From positions 3,254,501 to 3,318,500 of the forward strand of contig NZ_CP016499.1 in NCBI RefSeq assembly GCF_001713475.1: DNA of 64,000 nt, written 5' to 3'. Below, piece after piece: positions 1-8,256 of the stretch (the stretch's first letter is position 1; each line of letters opens with the position of its first letter). A program made the position numbers and the translations under genes. This DNA comes from Agrobacterium sp. RAC06 (lineage in GTDB: Bacteria; Pseudomonadota; Alphaproteobacteria; Rhizobiales; Rhizobiaceae). The notes below the pieces were generated by a model, which did no database searches, had not been told where the DNA came from, and saw nothing but the letters and a program-made list of their open reading frames with translations.

Positions 1-108
1 GCAATGCGTCACAGAATTTTTCGTTTGCGACCTTCTGGACAGTTGCACATGTCACATAAAACTCACACCATGCTTCCCGTGTCCGGGAGAGACACGAGGA
101 GGAACAAC

Positions 109-597
109 ATGGCTAAAGTGACACTGACGGTGAATGGCCGGACAGTGAGCGGAGAGTGCGAGGATCGCACCCTGCTCGTGCATTTCATTCGCGAAAAACT
201 TGGTCTGACGGGAACGCATGTGGGCTGCGATACCACGCAATGCGGCACCTGCGTCGTTCACATGGACGGCAAGTCGATCAAGAGCTGTTCGATCCTGGCT
301 GTTCAGGCGTCGGGATCCTCGATTACCACGATCGAGGGCCTTTCTTCCGGTGGCGAGCTGCATCCGGTGCAGGCTGCCTTCAAGGAGCATCATGGTCTGC
401 AATGCGGCTTCTGTACGCCGGGCATGGTGATGACGGCGCTGGACATGATCTGTCGTCACAACGGCGCGCTCGACGAGGCCACCGTCCGCCATGAGCTTGA
501 AGGCAATATCTGTCGCTGCACGGGCTACCACAACATCGTCAAGGCCGTGCTCTCGGCCAACGAAGCGATGACCGCCGGCCGTCAGGCCGCCGAGTGA
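109..597 (+). CDS. coxS: CO dehydrogenase-type small subunit, [2Fe-2S] protein (CoxS-like)
   Basis: Iron-sulfur subunit of a molybdenum hydroxylase of the CO/xanthine dehydrogenase family. It passes electrons from the molybdenum site of the large subunit to the FAD subunit. The 162-residue product has both expected clusters: a plant-type ferredoxin cluster with Cys40, 45, 48 and 60, and a C-terminal cluster with Cys99, 102, 134 and 136 (CGFC and CRC motifs). The ATG at 109 is chosen over an upstream in-frame ATG at position 4 because GAGGAGGAACAAC sits just before it and family members begin at this point ([10 protein letters not shown]). First gene of coxS-coxL-coxM. Its promoter lies at or beyond the left edge. 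The real substrate may not be CO; see coxL. Confidence 0.93.
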   Translation: MAKVTLTVNGRTVSGECEDRTLLVHFIREKLGLTGTHVGCDTTQCGTCVVHMDGKSIKSCSILAVQASGSSITTIEGLSSGGELHPVQAAFKEHHGLQCGFCTPGMVMTALDMICRHNGALDEATVRHELEGNICRCTGYHNIVKAVLSANEAMTAGRQAAE

Positions 598-603
598 CGT
601 CCA

Positions 604-703
604 AGCGAGTAGGGAACAGTGAGTAGCGAAGAGAGCGTCGCGCCGCGACGCTAACTGAACGCACTCCGTACTCTATTCGCCATTCGCTATTCGCTCACTT
701 CTG
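604..703. repeat. Imperfect inverted-repeat element between coxS and coxL
   Basis: The 118-bp coxS-coxL gap holds a perfect 19-bp palindrome at 634-652 (AGCGTCGCG, one central C, CGCGACGCT). Around it lie partly complementary arms: AGTGAGTAGCGAA on the left, and a stretch with TTCGC repeated several times that ends TTCGCTCACT on the right. This looks like a small dispersed palindromic element of the kind common in rhizobial intergenic DNA. It could form a stem-loop in the mRNA and set the coxS:coxL ratio. No T-run follows, so it is not a clear terminator. Confidence 0.55.
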
Positions 704-715
704 GAGGAGAAGACA

Positions 716-3082
716 ATGGGTGTTGAAGGAATCGGCGCGCGTGTGGCGCGCAAGGAAGACAAACGTTTCCTGACCGGCAAGGGCCGGTATACCGACGACA
801 TGGTCGTCCCAGGCATGAAATATGCCTATTTCGTCCGTTCGCCTTATGCACATGCCAAGATCAAGTCGATCGATGTCGCCGCCGCCAAGGCCATGCCCGG
901 TGTCATCGACGTGCTCGACGGCAAGCAGCTGCTCGCCGACGGTATCGGCAACCTGATCTGTGGCTGGATGATCCATTCGAAGGACGGCACGCCGATGAAG
1001 ATGGGCGCCTGGCGTCCACTGGCACATGAAACCGTTCGCTATGTCGGTGACGCGGTCGCGATCGTCGTGGCCGACAGCATCGGCGAGGCCCGTGATGCCT
1101 CGGAGGTCGTTTCGGTCGAGTATGACGAACTGCCGGTCGTGACCGGTGCGGTCGACGCTCTGAAGTCCGGCGCGCCGCAGCTGCATCCGGAAGCCCCTGG
1201 CAACCTGATCTTCGACTGGGAGATCGGTGACAGCGCTGCGGCCGATGCCGCGATCGCCAGTGCCGCTCATGTCACGGAAATCGACATCTTCAACAACCGC
1301 CTCTCGCCGAACCCGATGGAGCCGCGCGCGACGCTCGGCATCTACGACACGGCGGAAGATCACTTCACCTGCTACACGACCTCGCAGAACCCGCATGTCG
1401 CGCGTCTCGTGATGAGCGCCTTCTACAATGTGGCGCCCGAGCACAAGCTGCGTGTGATCGCACCTGACGTCGGCGGTGGCTTCGGCTCGAAGATCTACAT
1501 CTATCCGGAAGAGGTCGTCTGTCTCTGGGCCTCGAAAAAGACCGGCGTACCGGTCAAGTGGACCTCCGACCGCACCGAGGCCTTCCTCACCGACGCCCAT
1601 GGCCGTGACCACGTCTCCAAGGTGAAGATGGCCTTCGACAAGGACCACAACATCATCGGGTTGAAGGTCGACACGATCGCCAATCTCGGCGCCTATATGT
1701 CGCTCTTCTCGTCCTCGGTGCCGACTTATCTCTACGCGACGCTGCTGTCTGGCCAGTATGCGATCCCGGCGATCCACGCCAATGTCCGCACCGTCTATAC
1801 CAATACTGTGCCGGTCGATGCCTATCGTGGTGCCGGTCGCCCAGAGGCGACTTATCTCCTCGAACGTACCGTCGAAACGGCAGCCCGCGAACTCGGCATC
1901 TCGCCGGCAGAACTGCGCCGCAAGAACTTCGTGCGCACCTTCCCGTACCAGACGCCTGTGATCATGTGCTACGACGCCGGTGACTACGACGCCTCGCTGG
2001 AGGCGGCGATGTCTGCAGCCGATTGGAACGGTTTCCCCGCTCGCAAGGCAGAAGCCGCAGGGCGTGGCAAGCTGCGCGGCATCGGCATGAGCTGCTACAT
2101 CGAGGCCTGCGGCATTGCGCCGTCGGCGGCGGTCGGCTCGCTCGGGGCAGGCGTGGGTCTCTGGGAATCCGCCGAAGTCCGCGTCAATGCGGTCGGCACG
2201 GTCGAAGTGCTCACCGGCTCGCATAGCCACGGCCAGGGTCACGAGACCACCTTCGCCCAGCTTGTCTCCGAACGCTTCGGCCTGCCGATCGACAATGTCT
2301 CGATCGTGCATGGTGACACCGACAAGGTGCAGATGGGCATGGGCACCTATGGTTCCCGTTCCGGTGCCGTCGGCATGTCGGCCATCGTCAAGGCGCTGGA
2401 CAAGGTCGAGGCGAAAGCCAAGAAGATCGCGGCACATCTGATGGAAGCTGACGAGAGCGATATCGTCATCGACAATGGCGAGCTCAAGGTCGCCGGCACG
2501 GACAAGTCGGTGCCGTGGTTCCAGGTGGCGCTTGCAGCCTATACCGCCCACAACCTGCCGTCGGGCATGGAGCCCGGACTGAAGGAGGGCGCCTTCTACG
2601 ACCCCTCAAACTTCACCTTCCCCGCCGGCTGCTACATCGCGGAAGTCGAGGTCGATCCGGAAACCGGCAAGACCGAGATCGTGCAGTTCGTCGCTGCCGA
2701 CGACTTCGGCAATATCATCAATCCGATGATCGTCGAGGGACAGGTGCATGGCGGTATCGCGCAGGGCATTGGCCAGGCGCTGCTGGAAAGCGTGCATTAC
2801 GATCCGCAGACCGGGCAGCTTCTGACCGCGAGCTACATGGATTATGCCATGCCGCGCGCCGACGACCTGCCGTCGTTCAATGTTTCGCACCAGAACACGC
2901 CTTGCCCGGGCAATCCGCTCGGCATCAAGGGCTGCGGCGAGGCAGGCGCCATCGGGTCTCCGCCGGCACTGATCAACGCGATCACCGACGCGATCGGCAA
3001 TAACGACCTCAACATGCCGGCGACGCCGCTTGCCGTCTGGAGTGCGCTCCAGGCCAATGCGACCCGCCAGGCTGCCGAATAA
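716..3082 (+). CDS. coxL: Molybdenum hydroxylase large subunit, form II CO dehydrogenase type (CoxL-like)
   Basis: Catalytic subunit (788 aa) that would bind the molybdopterin-cytosine dinucleotide cofactor. Residues 369-375 read AYRGAGR, the form II active-site signature; authentic form I CO dehydrogenases carry AYxCSFR with a catalytic Cys, and here that position is Gly. The molybdenum-site Glu is present in GCGEAGAIG (Glu742). A strong ribosome site (GGAGGAG) precedes the ATG. Gene order S-L-M also matches form II clusters, whereas form I clusters are M-S-L. Form II proteins oxidise CO slowly if at all, and several may act on other aldehydes or N-heterocycles. The family assignment is secure but the substrate is open. 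No coxD/E/F maturation genes lie within the visible window. Confidence 0.9.
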   Translation: MGVEGIGARVARKEDKRFLTGKGRYTDDMVVPGMKYAYFVRSPYAHAKIKSIDVAAAKAMPGVIDVLDGKQLLADGIGNLICGWMIHSKDGTPMKMGAWRPLAHETVRYVGDAVAIVVADSIGEARDASEVVSVEYDELPVVTGAVDALKSGAPQLHPEAPGNLIFDWEIGDSAAADAAIASAAHVTEIDIFNNRLSPNPMEPRATLGIYDTAEDHFTCYTTSQNPHVARLVMSAFYNVAPEHKLRVIAPDVGGGFGSKIYIYPEEVVCLWASKKTGVPVKWTSDRTEAFLTDAHGRDHVSKVKMAFDKDHNIIGLKVDTIANLGAYMSLFSSSVPTYLYATLLSGQYAIPAIHANVRTVYTNTVPVDAYRGAGRPEATYLLERTVETAARELGISPAELRRKNFVRTFPYQTPVIMCYDAGDYDASLEAAMSAADWNGFPARKAEAAGRGKLRGIGMSCYIEACGIAPSAAVGSLGAGVGLWESAEVRVNAVGTVEVLTGSHSHGQGHETTFAQLVSERFGLPIDNVSIVHGDTDKVQMGMGTYGSRSGAVGMSAIVKALDKVEAKAKKIAAHLMEADESDIVIDNGELKVAGTDKSVPWFQVALAAYTAHNLPSGMEPGLKEGAFYDPSNFTFPAGCYIAEVEVDPETGKTEIVQFVAADDFGNIINPMIVEGQVHGGIAQGIGQALLESVHYDPQTGQLLTASYMDYAMPRADDLPSFNVSHQNTPCPGNPLGIKGCGEAGAIGSPPALINAITDAIGNNDLNMPATPLAVWSALQANATRQAAE

Positions 3083-3096
3083 GGAAGGAGAGAACC

Positions 3097-3897
3097 ATGC
3101 AGCTCTATTCCACCAGCTATCACCGCGCCTCGTCGATCGAGGATGCCGGAAAACTTCTTTCCGGTGCCGAAGACGGCAAGTTTATCGCCGGCGGACAGAC
3201 ACTGATCGCGGCGCTCAAGCAGCGTCTCGCGCAGCCGTCGGATCTTGTCGATCTCAGGCACATCGATGCCCTCAAGGGCATCAAGGTGGACGGTCGCCGC
3301 GTCACGATCGGCGCTGCCACCACCCATGCGGAGGTCGCCTCTTCGGCGGCCATCCGTGCAGTCTGCCCGGCGATTAATCATCTCGCCTCGCTGATCGGCG
3401 ATCCGCATGTGCGCCACATGGGCACGATCGGTGGTTCTGTCGCAAATGACGATCCGGCTGCCGACTATCCGTCGGCCGTGCTCGGCCTCGGGGCGACCGT
3501 TGTCACCAACACGCGCGAGATCGCGGCTGACGACTTCTTCGTCGGCCTGTTCGAAACAGCGCTTGCCGAAGACGAGATCATCACGGCGATCCGTTTCGAC
3601 GCTCCGGAAAAGGCAGGCTATGCGAAGTTCGCCAATCCGGCCTCGCGCTATGCGATGACCGGTGTCTTCGTGTCGAAAGGTGCAGGGGGCGTTCGTGTCG
3701 CCGTGACCGGTGCCGGATCGTCAGGCGTCTTCCGCCATGCCGGACTTGAAACCGCACTCTCGGCCAACTGGTCACCGGAGGCTGTCGCAGGTGTCGATAT
3801 TGATTCGTCGGAGCTGATGTCGGACCTGCATTGCACGGCCGAATACCGGGCAAACCTCATCCGGGTCATGGCCAAGCGCGCCGTCCAGGCCTCTTGA
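3097..3897 (+). CDS. coxM: CO dehydrogenase-type medium subunit, FAD-binding (CoxM-like)
   Basis: FAD subunit (266 aa) that hands electrons from the iron-sulfur subunit to quinone or another acceptor. Seen: the N-terminal FAD-binding PCMH-type motif AGGQTLIAALKQR near residues 32-44, the second flavin motif GTIGGSVANDDPAADYP near residues 110-126, and a C-terminal CO_deh_flav_C-like region. It starts 14 bp after the coxL stop behind GGAAGGAGAGAACC, so it is translated from the same mRNA. A rho-independent terminator follows at 3922-3950 and closes the operon. Confidence 0.92.
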   Translation: MQLYSTSYHRASSIEDAGKLLSGAEDGKFIAGGQTLIAALKQRLAQPSDLVDLRHIDALKGIKVDGRRVTIGAATTHAEVASSAAIRAVCPAINHLASLIGDPHVRHMGTIGGSVANDDPAADYPSAVLGLGATVVTNTREIAADDFFVGLFETALAEDEIITAIRFDAPEKAGYAKFANPASRYAMTGVFVSKGAGGVRVAVTGAGSSGVFRHAGLETALSANWSPEAVAGVDIDSSELMSDLHCTAEYRANLIRVMAKRAVQAS

Positions 3898-3921
3898 TGC
3901 CTGGCGTCTCATCAAAAACTG

Positions 3922-3950
3922 AAAAGGACGGCCTCGGTCGTCCTTTTTCT
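3922..3950 (+). terminator. Rho-independent terminator of the cox operon
   Basis: AAAAGGACG (3922-3930) pairs perfectly with CGTCCTTTT (3939-3947) around an 8-nt loop, and the T-run extends the 3' arm. It lies 25 bp after the coxM stop. Confidence 0.85.
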
Positions 3951-3957
3951 CTGCGGC

Positions 3958-3971
3958 TTGACGCAGATCAA
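3958..3971 (+). promoter_or_regulatory. FNR/FixK-type box (TTGAC-N4-ATCAA) upstream of hemA
   Basis: TTGAC GCAG ATCAA matches the anaerobox consensus TTGAY-N4-RTCAA in both half-sites. It lies just after the cox terminator and about 148 bp before the hemA ATG, with no other gene between. Oxygen-dependent control of ALA synthase by FixK/FnrN-type proteins is known in some rhizobia, so a role in hemA induction at low oxygen is plausible. That role is inferred from one site. Confidence 0.55.
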
Positions 3972-4118
3972 GTTTCGCCAGCTGCAATCCATTAGGATTT
4001 ACGTGAGAAGGTTCTGAAATTCGCGCCTTTTGTCGCAGTTTAGAATGAATATACACAAGCAGGGTTGACCGGAACCGCGGACGGACCCAAAAGAGGCTGA
4101 AAGACTGGAGTGACAGGC

Positions 4119-5333
4119 ATGGATTTCGAGGCGTTTTTCAAGGATCAGCTAGCGGGGCTTCACGAGGAAGGCCGATACCGCGTCTTCGCTGATTTGGAAC
4201 GCCAGCGCGGCAACTTCCCGCGCGCGACCCGCTACACCGAAAACGGCACCCAGGAAGTCACCGTCTGGTGTTCCAACGACTATCTCGGTATGGGCCAGAA
4301 TCAGCTTGTCATCGATGCCATGAAGCAGGCGATCGACGACTGTGGCGCCGGTGCAGGCGGCACCCGCAACATTTCCGGCACCAATCATTACCATGTCCTG
4401 CTTGAGCGCGAACTCGCTGATCTGCACGGCAAGGAATCGGCGCTGATCTTCACTTCGGGTTACGTCTCGAACTGGGCAGCGCTTGGGACGCTCGGCGCCA
4501 AGATCCCGGGTCTCATCATCTTCTCCGACGCCCTCAACCATGCCTCGATGATCGAAGGCATTCGCCACTCCAAGGCTGAGCGCGTCATCTGGAAGCACAA
4601 TGACGTCAAGGATCTGGAGGCCAAGCTTGCCGCTGCCGATCCCAAGGCGCCGAAGATGATTGCCTTCGAATCCGTCTACTCGATGGATGGCGATATCGCG
4701 CCGATCAAGGAAATCTGTGATCTCGCCGATAAATACGGCGCGATGACCTATCTCGACGAAGTCCATGCAGTCGGCATGTACGGCGCCCATGGCGGCGGTA
4801 TTGCCGAACGCGAGGGCCTGATGGATCGTGTGACGATCATCGAAGGCACGCTTGGCAAGGCCTTCGGCGTCATGGGTGGCTATATCGCTGCCTCGACCGC
4901 GCTTTGCGATTTTGTCCGCTCGTTTGCTTCGGGCTTCATCTTCACGACGGCGCTTCCGCCGGCGCTCGCTGCCGGCGCTGTCGCCTCGATCCGCCATCTG
5001 AAGACCAGCCAGGTGGAGCGCTTCGCCCATCAGGAGCGCGTGCGTCGCCTGCGTGCCATGCTCGACAAGGCTGGCATTCCGCATATGCCGAATCCGAGCC
5101 ATATCGTGCCGGTCATGGTCGGCGATGCCGCCAAGTGCAAGTGGATCTCCGATCTGCTGCTCGATAACTGTTCCATCTATGTGCAGCCGATCAACTATCC
5201 AACGGTCCCGAAAAAGACCGAGCGGCTGCGCATCACCCCGACGCCTCTGCATTCGGACGCCGATCTCGAACATCTGGTCGGTTCGCTCCACCAGCTCTGG
5301 TCGCGCTGCGCCCTGGCGCGTGCGGTGGCTTGA
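4119..5333 (+). CDS. hemA: 5-aminolevulinate synthase
   Basis: PLP enzyme that condenses glycine and succinyl-CoA to 5-aminolevulinate, the first step of heme and tetrapyrrole synthesis by the Shemin route of alphaproteobacteria. The 404-residue product has the family start MDFEAFF, the CSNDYLGMG segment, the [13 protein letters not shown] loop and the PLP lysine in EGTLGKAFG (about Lys247). An in-frame GTG lies three codons upstream, but the ATG matches the family start. The product feeds heme, and also cobalamin (cobST and pduO are elsewhere in the window). A FixK-type box lies upstream. Confidence 0.96.
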   Translation: MDFEAFFKDQLAGLHEEGRYRVFADLERQRGNFPRATRYTENGTQEVTVWCSNDYLGMGQNQLVIDAMKQAIDDCGAGAGGTRNISGTNHYHVLLERELADLHGKESALIFTSGYVSNWAALGTLGAKIPGLIIFSDALNHASMIEGIRHSKAERVIWKHNDVKDLEAKLAAADPKAPKMIAFESVYSMDGDIAPIKEICDLADKYGAMTYLDEVHAVGMYGAHGGGIAEREGLMDRVTIIEGTLGKAFGVMGGYIAASTALCDFVRSFASGFIFTTALPPALAAGAVASIRHLKTSQVERFAHQERVRRLRAMLDKAGIPHMPNPSHIVPVMVGDAAKCKWISDLLLDNCSIYVQPINYPTVPKKTERLRITPTPLHSDADLEHLVGSLHQLWSRCALARAVA

Positions 5334-5358
5334 TCGACTAAAATCTCCAAAATGAAGA

Positions 5359-5382
5359 ACGGGCTGCGGTGACGCGGCCCGT
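5359..5382. terminator. Hairpin between the convergent hemA and GlxA-type gene
   Basis: ACGGGCTGCG pairs with CGCGGCCCGT (one wobble) around GTGA. There is no good T-run on either strand, so it may be a weak terminator or an mRNA-stabilising stem serving the two convergent genes. Confidence 0.45.
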
Positions 5383-5405
5383 CTCCGAGATATCGAAATC
5401 CAAAC

Positions 5406-6395
5406 CTATTTGCCAAAGCGGATTCGATAGTCGGATGGAGAAATCCCCTTTTTTCTGTGAAAAGCCCGGCGCATTCGTTCCGCGTTCCCGAAGCCGAAAA
5501 GAAAAGGCAGTTCCGATAGTCGGGCTTCTCCCCTTTGAAGGGCTTCGCAAGCTGCATCGACCCGCAAATCTTCTACGAAACGTGCCGGGGCGGTGCCCAC
5601 CGTGGCCGTGAACTTGCGGGCAAAGCTTCTCTCGCTCATCCGTGCCATGGCGGCGAGACGGGGCACAGACAGGTCGGATGAGAGCTGCGCAAGCATCTTG
5701 GCAATGAGGTCGTCAAACTCCCCGCTCTTGCTCTGCATCTGCCTCGTGAGAGCTGCACTGAACTGATGCTGCCCTCCTGTTCGCCTGACATAGAGAACCA
5801 GAGACTGAGCCAGCCGTAGTGCTTCTAAGCGACTCAAGTCTTGCTCGATCATCGCCAGCGCCATGTCTATGCCTGCGGTGACGCCGGCAGAGGTCCAGAT
5901 CCCGCCATCCTCTTCAAAAATGGCGTCACTGCGCACGTCGATTTGTGGAAATTCCTCTCGGAGTTGCGCGCAGTTTTCCCAATGGGTCGTTGCGCGCCGC
6001 CCGTTCAGATGGCCGCCATGCGCCAGCGCGAACGCGCCGAGACATACCGAGGCGAGGCGGCGGCATTGCCCCGCCATCTCACCGAGGAAGGATAGCAGCG
6101 CGGCCGATCGGGCGGCGCGGGTGGCACTGTCACCACCGGATACGATCACTGTATCAGGCATCCTTGCCCGGCATGCCTCAAACGGCTGGGTTTCCAGTGC
6201 AAAGCCCGTGTCAGTCACAACAGAGCCGCCGGCTTCGGAAACGAGCGATACCCAGTAGGCTTTTTCGCCATTAGGCAGCCGAGCGTCGTTGAAAACCTGC
6301 AGAGGTCCGGTGACGTCTATCAGCTTGGTGCGGTCGAACAGCACAATGGCGACATGGCGCTGGGACGGAAGGTGTTTGGCGGAAAACGAGGGCAT
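5406..6395 (-). CDS. GlxA-family transcriptional regulator (DJ-1/PfpI domain + AraC HTH)
   Basis: A 329-aa regulator. Residues about 10-190 form a DJ-1/PfpI-like sensing domain (RHVAIVLFDRTKLIDVTGP start and the nucleophile-elbow segment SVCLGAFALAHGG). The last ~100 residues form an AraC double helix-turn-helix (SVPRLAAMARMSERSFARKF, then FGFGNAERMRRAF). The start MPSFSAK at 6395 is preferred, because a longer upstream frame overlaps the divergent gene at 6465 and has no family similarity. It is divergent from the DUF1272 gene, which is a candidate target. The ligand is unknown; relatives control glycine betaine, arginine or aldehyde catabolism. Confidence 0.88.
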   Translation of the reverse strand: MPSFSAKHLPSQRHVAIVLFDRTKLIDVTGPLQVFNDARLPNGEKAYWVSLVSEAGGSVVTDTGFALETQPFEACRARMPDTVIVSGGDSATRAARSAALLSFLGEMAGQCRRLASVCLGAFALAHGGHLNGRRATTHWENCAQLREEFPQIDVRSDAIFEEDGGIWTSAGVTAGIDMALAMIEQDLSRLEALRLAQSLVLYVRRTGGQHQFSAALTRQMQSKSGEFDDLIAKMLAQLSSDLSVPRLAAMARMSERSFARKFTATVGTAPARFVEDLRVDAACEALQRGEARLSELPFLFGFGNAERMRRAFHRKKGISPSDYRIRFGK

Positions 6396-6464
6396 ATTGT
6401 CATTTCTGCCAAAATCGGTCCGATGTAGCAATATGGGCTGACATTGTTGTTGAAGGAGGCCCCT

Positions 6465-6779
6465 TTGCTGGAATTGCGCCCCAACTGCGAACTCTGCGAC
6501 CGTGACTTGCCCCCGGATTCCGCCGATGCTCGCATTTGCACCTATGAATGCACCTACTGCGTGAACTGTGTGGAATCCATCCTGCAAAACGTCTGCCCGA
6601 CCTGCGGCGGTGGGTTCGCACCACGTCCGATCCGACCCGCCAATGCGTGGCGTCCTGAAAAGCGGCTGGGGCTGCACTATCATCCAGCAAGTACAACCCG
6701 TCATTATACCCCCTTCAAGCTCGACGACATAAAGGCGCATGTCGAACGCATCAAAGACTTGCCGCCAGCGGGTCGTTGA
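6465..6779 (+). CDS. DUF1272 small zinc-finger-like protein
   Basis: A 104-aa protein with the DUF1272 pattern: LELRPNCELCDRDLPP, then CTYECTYCVNC and CPTCGG, giving three Cys pairs spaced for metal binding. Function is unknown. The best start is a TTG at 6465, five bases after AAGGAGG; the family begins with Met at this residue, so the start codon has become TTG here. It is divergent from the GlxA-type regulator with 69 bp between starts, which suggests local regulation. The C-terminal third (RPEKRLGLHYHPASTTRHYT) lies beyond the core domain. Confidence 0.8.
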   Translation: MLELRPNCELCDRDLPPDSADARICTYECTYCVNCVESILQNVCPTCGGGFAPRPIRPANAWRPEKRLGLHYHPASTTRHYTPFKLDDIKAHVERIKDLPPAGR

Positions 6780-6874
6780 GGTCGCCGGCTCACGGTGTGC
6801 CGGAAATCCTGATTTCTGAAGCAAAAACTGGGTCACTGAGTTCTGAGCAGAGGTCCGCCACAACAGTCAGATGC

Positions 6875-6895
6875 AAAAAACCCGAGTTTCGGGTT
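6875..6895 (-). terminator. Rho-independent terminator of dxr
   Basis: On the minus strand AACCCGA-AAC-TCGGGTT is followed by a run of six T, the standard intrinsic layout. It lies about 75 bp downstream of the dxr stop. Confidence 0.8.
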
Positions 6896-6969
6896 AGCCA
6901 GTACTCCACCTTCAACGCACGGGTTAGGCGGTAACGCGGGCCTTTTGTGTTTGTGTCAGTCGTTTCAGG

Positions 6970-8178
6970 TCAGGCGGCGCGCCTTTCGACAACCTCAGCC
7001 GCCTTGCGCCGCGCCTCGTGATCCGCCGCATAGACGTCGGCGATCGTGTCCGCCGGCACGCCCTCGACCATCGCGTCCATCACCGTCTCGACCACGTCGG
7101 CCATGTCGAGGAAGCGGATCTTGTCCTCGACGAAGGCGTTGAAGGCGGTTTCTTCGGCGGCGTTGAGGATCGCGCCCTGCAGGCCGCCACGCTCCAGCGC
7201 CGTGCGGGCAAGCCGCAGGGCCGGGAAGCGCGTTTCGTCGGGCGCCTCGAAATCGAGCCTTGCCAACTTGGCAAAATCGAGCCGGTCGACATTCAGTGCC
7301 GGGCGCTTCGGATAGGTGAGCGCATAGCCGATGGCGGTGCGCATATCCGGCACGCCAAGCTGGGCGATGACGGAGCCGTCGGTGTAACCCACCATCGAAT
7401 GGATGATCGACTGGGGATGCACGACAACCTCGATCTGGTCGGGGCGGACATCGAAGAGGTGCTTTGCCTCGATCATCTCCAGCGCCTTGTTGAACATCGA
7501 GGCGCTGCCGACGGAGATCTTCAGGCCCATCGACCAGTTGGGATGGGTGCGCGCCGTCTGCACCGTGACATTGGCCATCTGCTCGCGGCTATGGGTGCGG
7601 AAGGGGCCACCGGAGGCGGTGAGCACGATCCGCTCCAGGGCGTGGCGCTGGTCAGCTTCCAGGCACTGGAAGATCGCCGAGTGTTCGCTGTCGACCGGGA
7701 TCAGCCGTCCACCGCCATGTCTCACAGCATTGACGAAGAGGTGGCCGGCAGAGACGAGGCATTCCTTGTTGGCAAGTGCGATATCGGCGCCGCGGGCGGC
7801 AGCCTTCAGGGTCGGCGCGAGGCCGGCGGTGCCGACGATGGCTGCCATGACCCAGCCGGCTTCCATGTCGGCGGCTTCTTCAAGCCCGCTTGCGCCCGCG
7901 GCGACGTCCGTGCCGGTGCCCGCCAGCAGGTCCTTCAGCGTCCTATACTGGCTTTCGTCGGCGGTGACGGCCAGCTTTGCCCCCGTGCGGCGCGCCTGTT
8001 CGGCCAGCAGATCGAGATTGCCGTTGCCGGTCAGCGCCATCACTTCGAAGCTGTCGCGACCGCCGAGCTGCTCTATCACGTCGAGCGTGTTGACGCCGAT
8101 CGAGCCGGTCGAGCCGAGGACTGAAAGGCGCCGGGGCCGGGCATTGTCGATCATGCTGCTTACGTCCGATTGCTTCAT
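6970..8178 (-). CDS. dxr: 1-deoxy-D-xylulose 5-phosphate reductoisomerase
   Basis: Second enzyme of the MEP isoprenoid pathway; NADPH-dependent conversion of DXP to MEP. The 402-residue product has the N-terminal nucleotide-binding signature VLGSTGSIGVNTLDVI, the NKECLVSAG segment, the metal-binding PVDSEHSAIFQ motif and the substrate-loop motif TASGGPFR. The last are conserved active-site motifs, so the enzyme should be active. Length fits the family. A DXP-pathway reductoisomerase next to no other isoprenoid gene is usual. Transcription runs away from the divergent P-type ATPase gene. Confidence 0.96.
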   Translation of the reverse strand: MKQSDVSSMIDNARPRRLSVLGSTGSIGVNTLDVIEQLGGRDSFEVMALTGNGNLDLLAEQARRTGAKLAVTADESQYRTLKDLLAGTGTDVAAGASGLEEAADMEAGWVMAAIVGTAGLAPTLKAAARGADIALANKECLVSAGHLFVNAVRHGGGRLIPVDSEHSAIFQCLEADQRHALERIVLTASGGPFRTHSREQMANVTVQTARTHPNWSMGLKISVGSASMFNKALEMIEAKHLFDVRPDQIEVVVHPQSIIHSMVGYTDGSVIAQLGVPDMRTAIGYALTYPKRPALNVDRLDFAKLARLDFEAPDETRFPALRLARTALERGGLQGAILNAAEETAFNAFVEDKIRFLDMADVVETVMDAMVEGVPADTIADVYAADHEARRKAAEVVERRAA

Positions 8179-8256
8179 GCTTAGAAGGCTCTACAAGGGA
8201 AAGGGAAGACCAGCAAGAGAGGTCGATCCCGACCCCTCGCCAGCCCGCTTGGGAAT

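Noticed and set aside
695..2551. A 618-aa minus-strand frame antisense to coxL
   Set aside because: Shadow frame with no ribosome site or domain; coxL has the full molybdenum hydroxylase pattern.
4149..5291. A 380-aa minus-strand frame antisense to hemA
   Set aside because: No motif; hemA is complete and in the expected frame.
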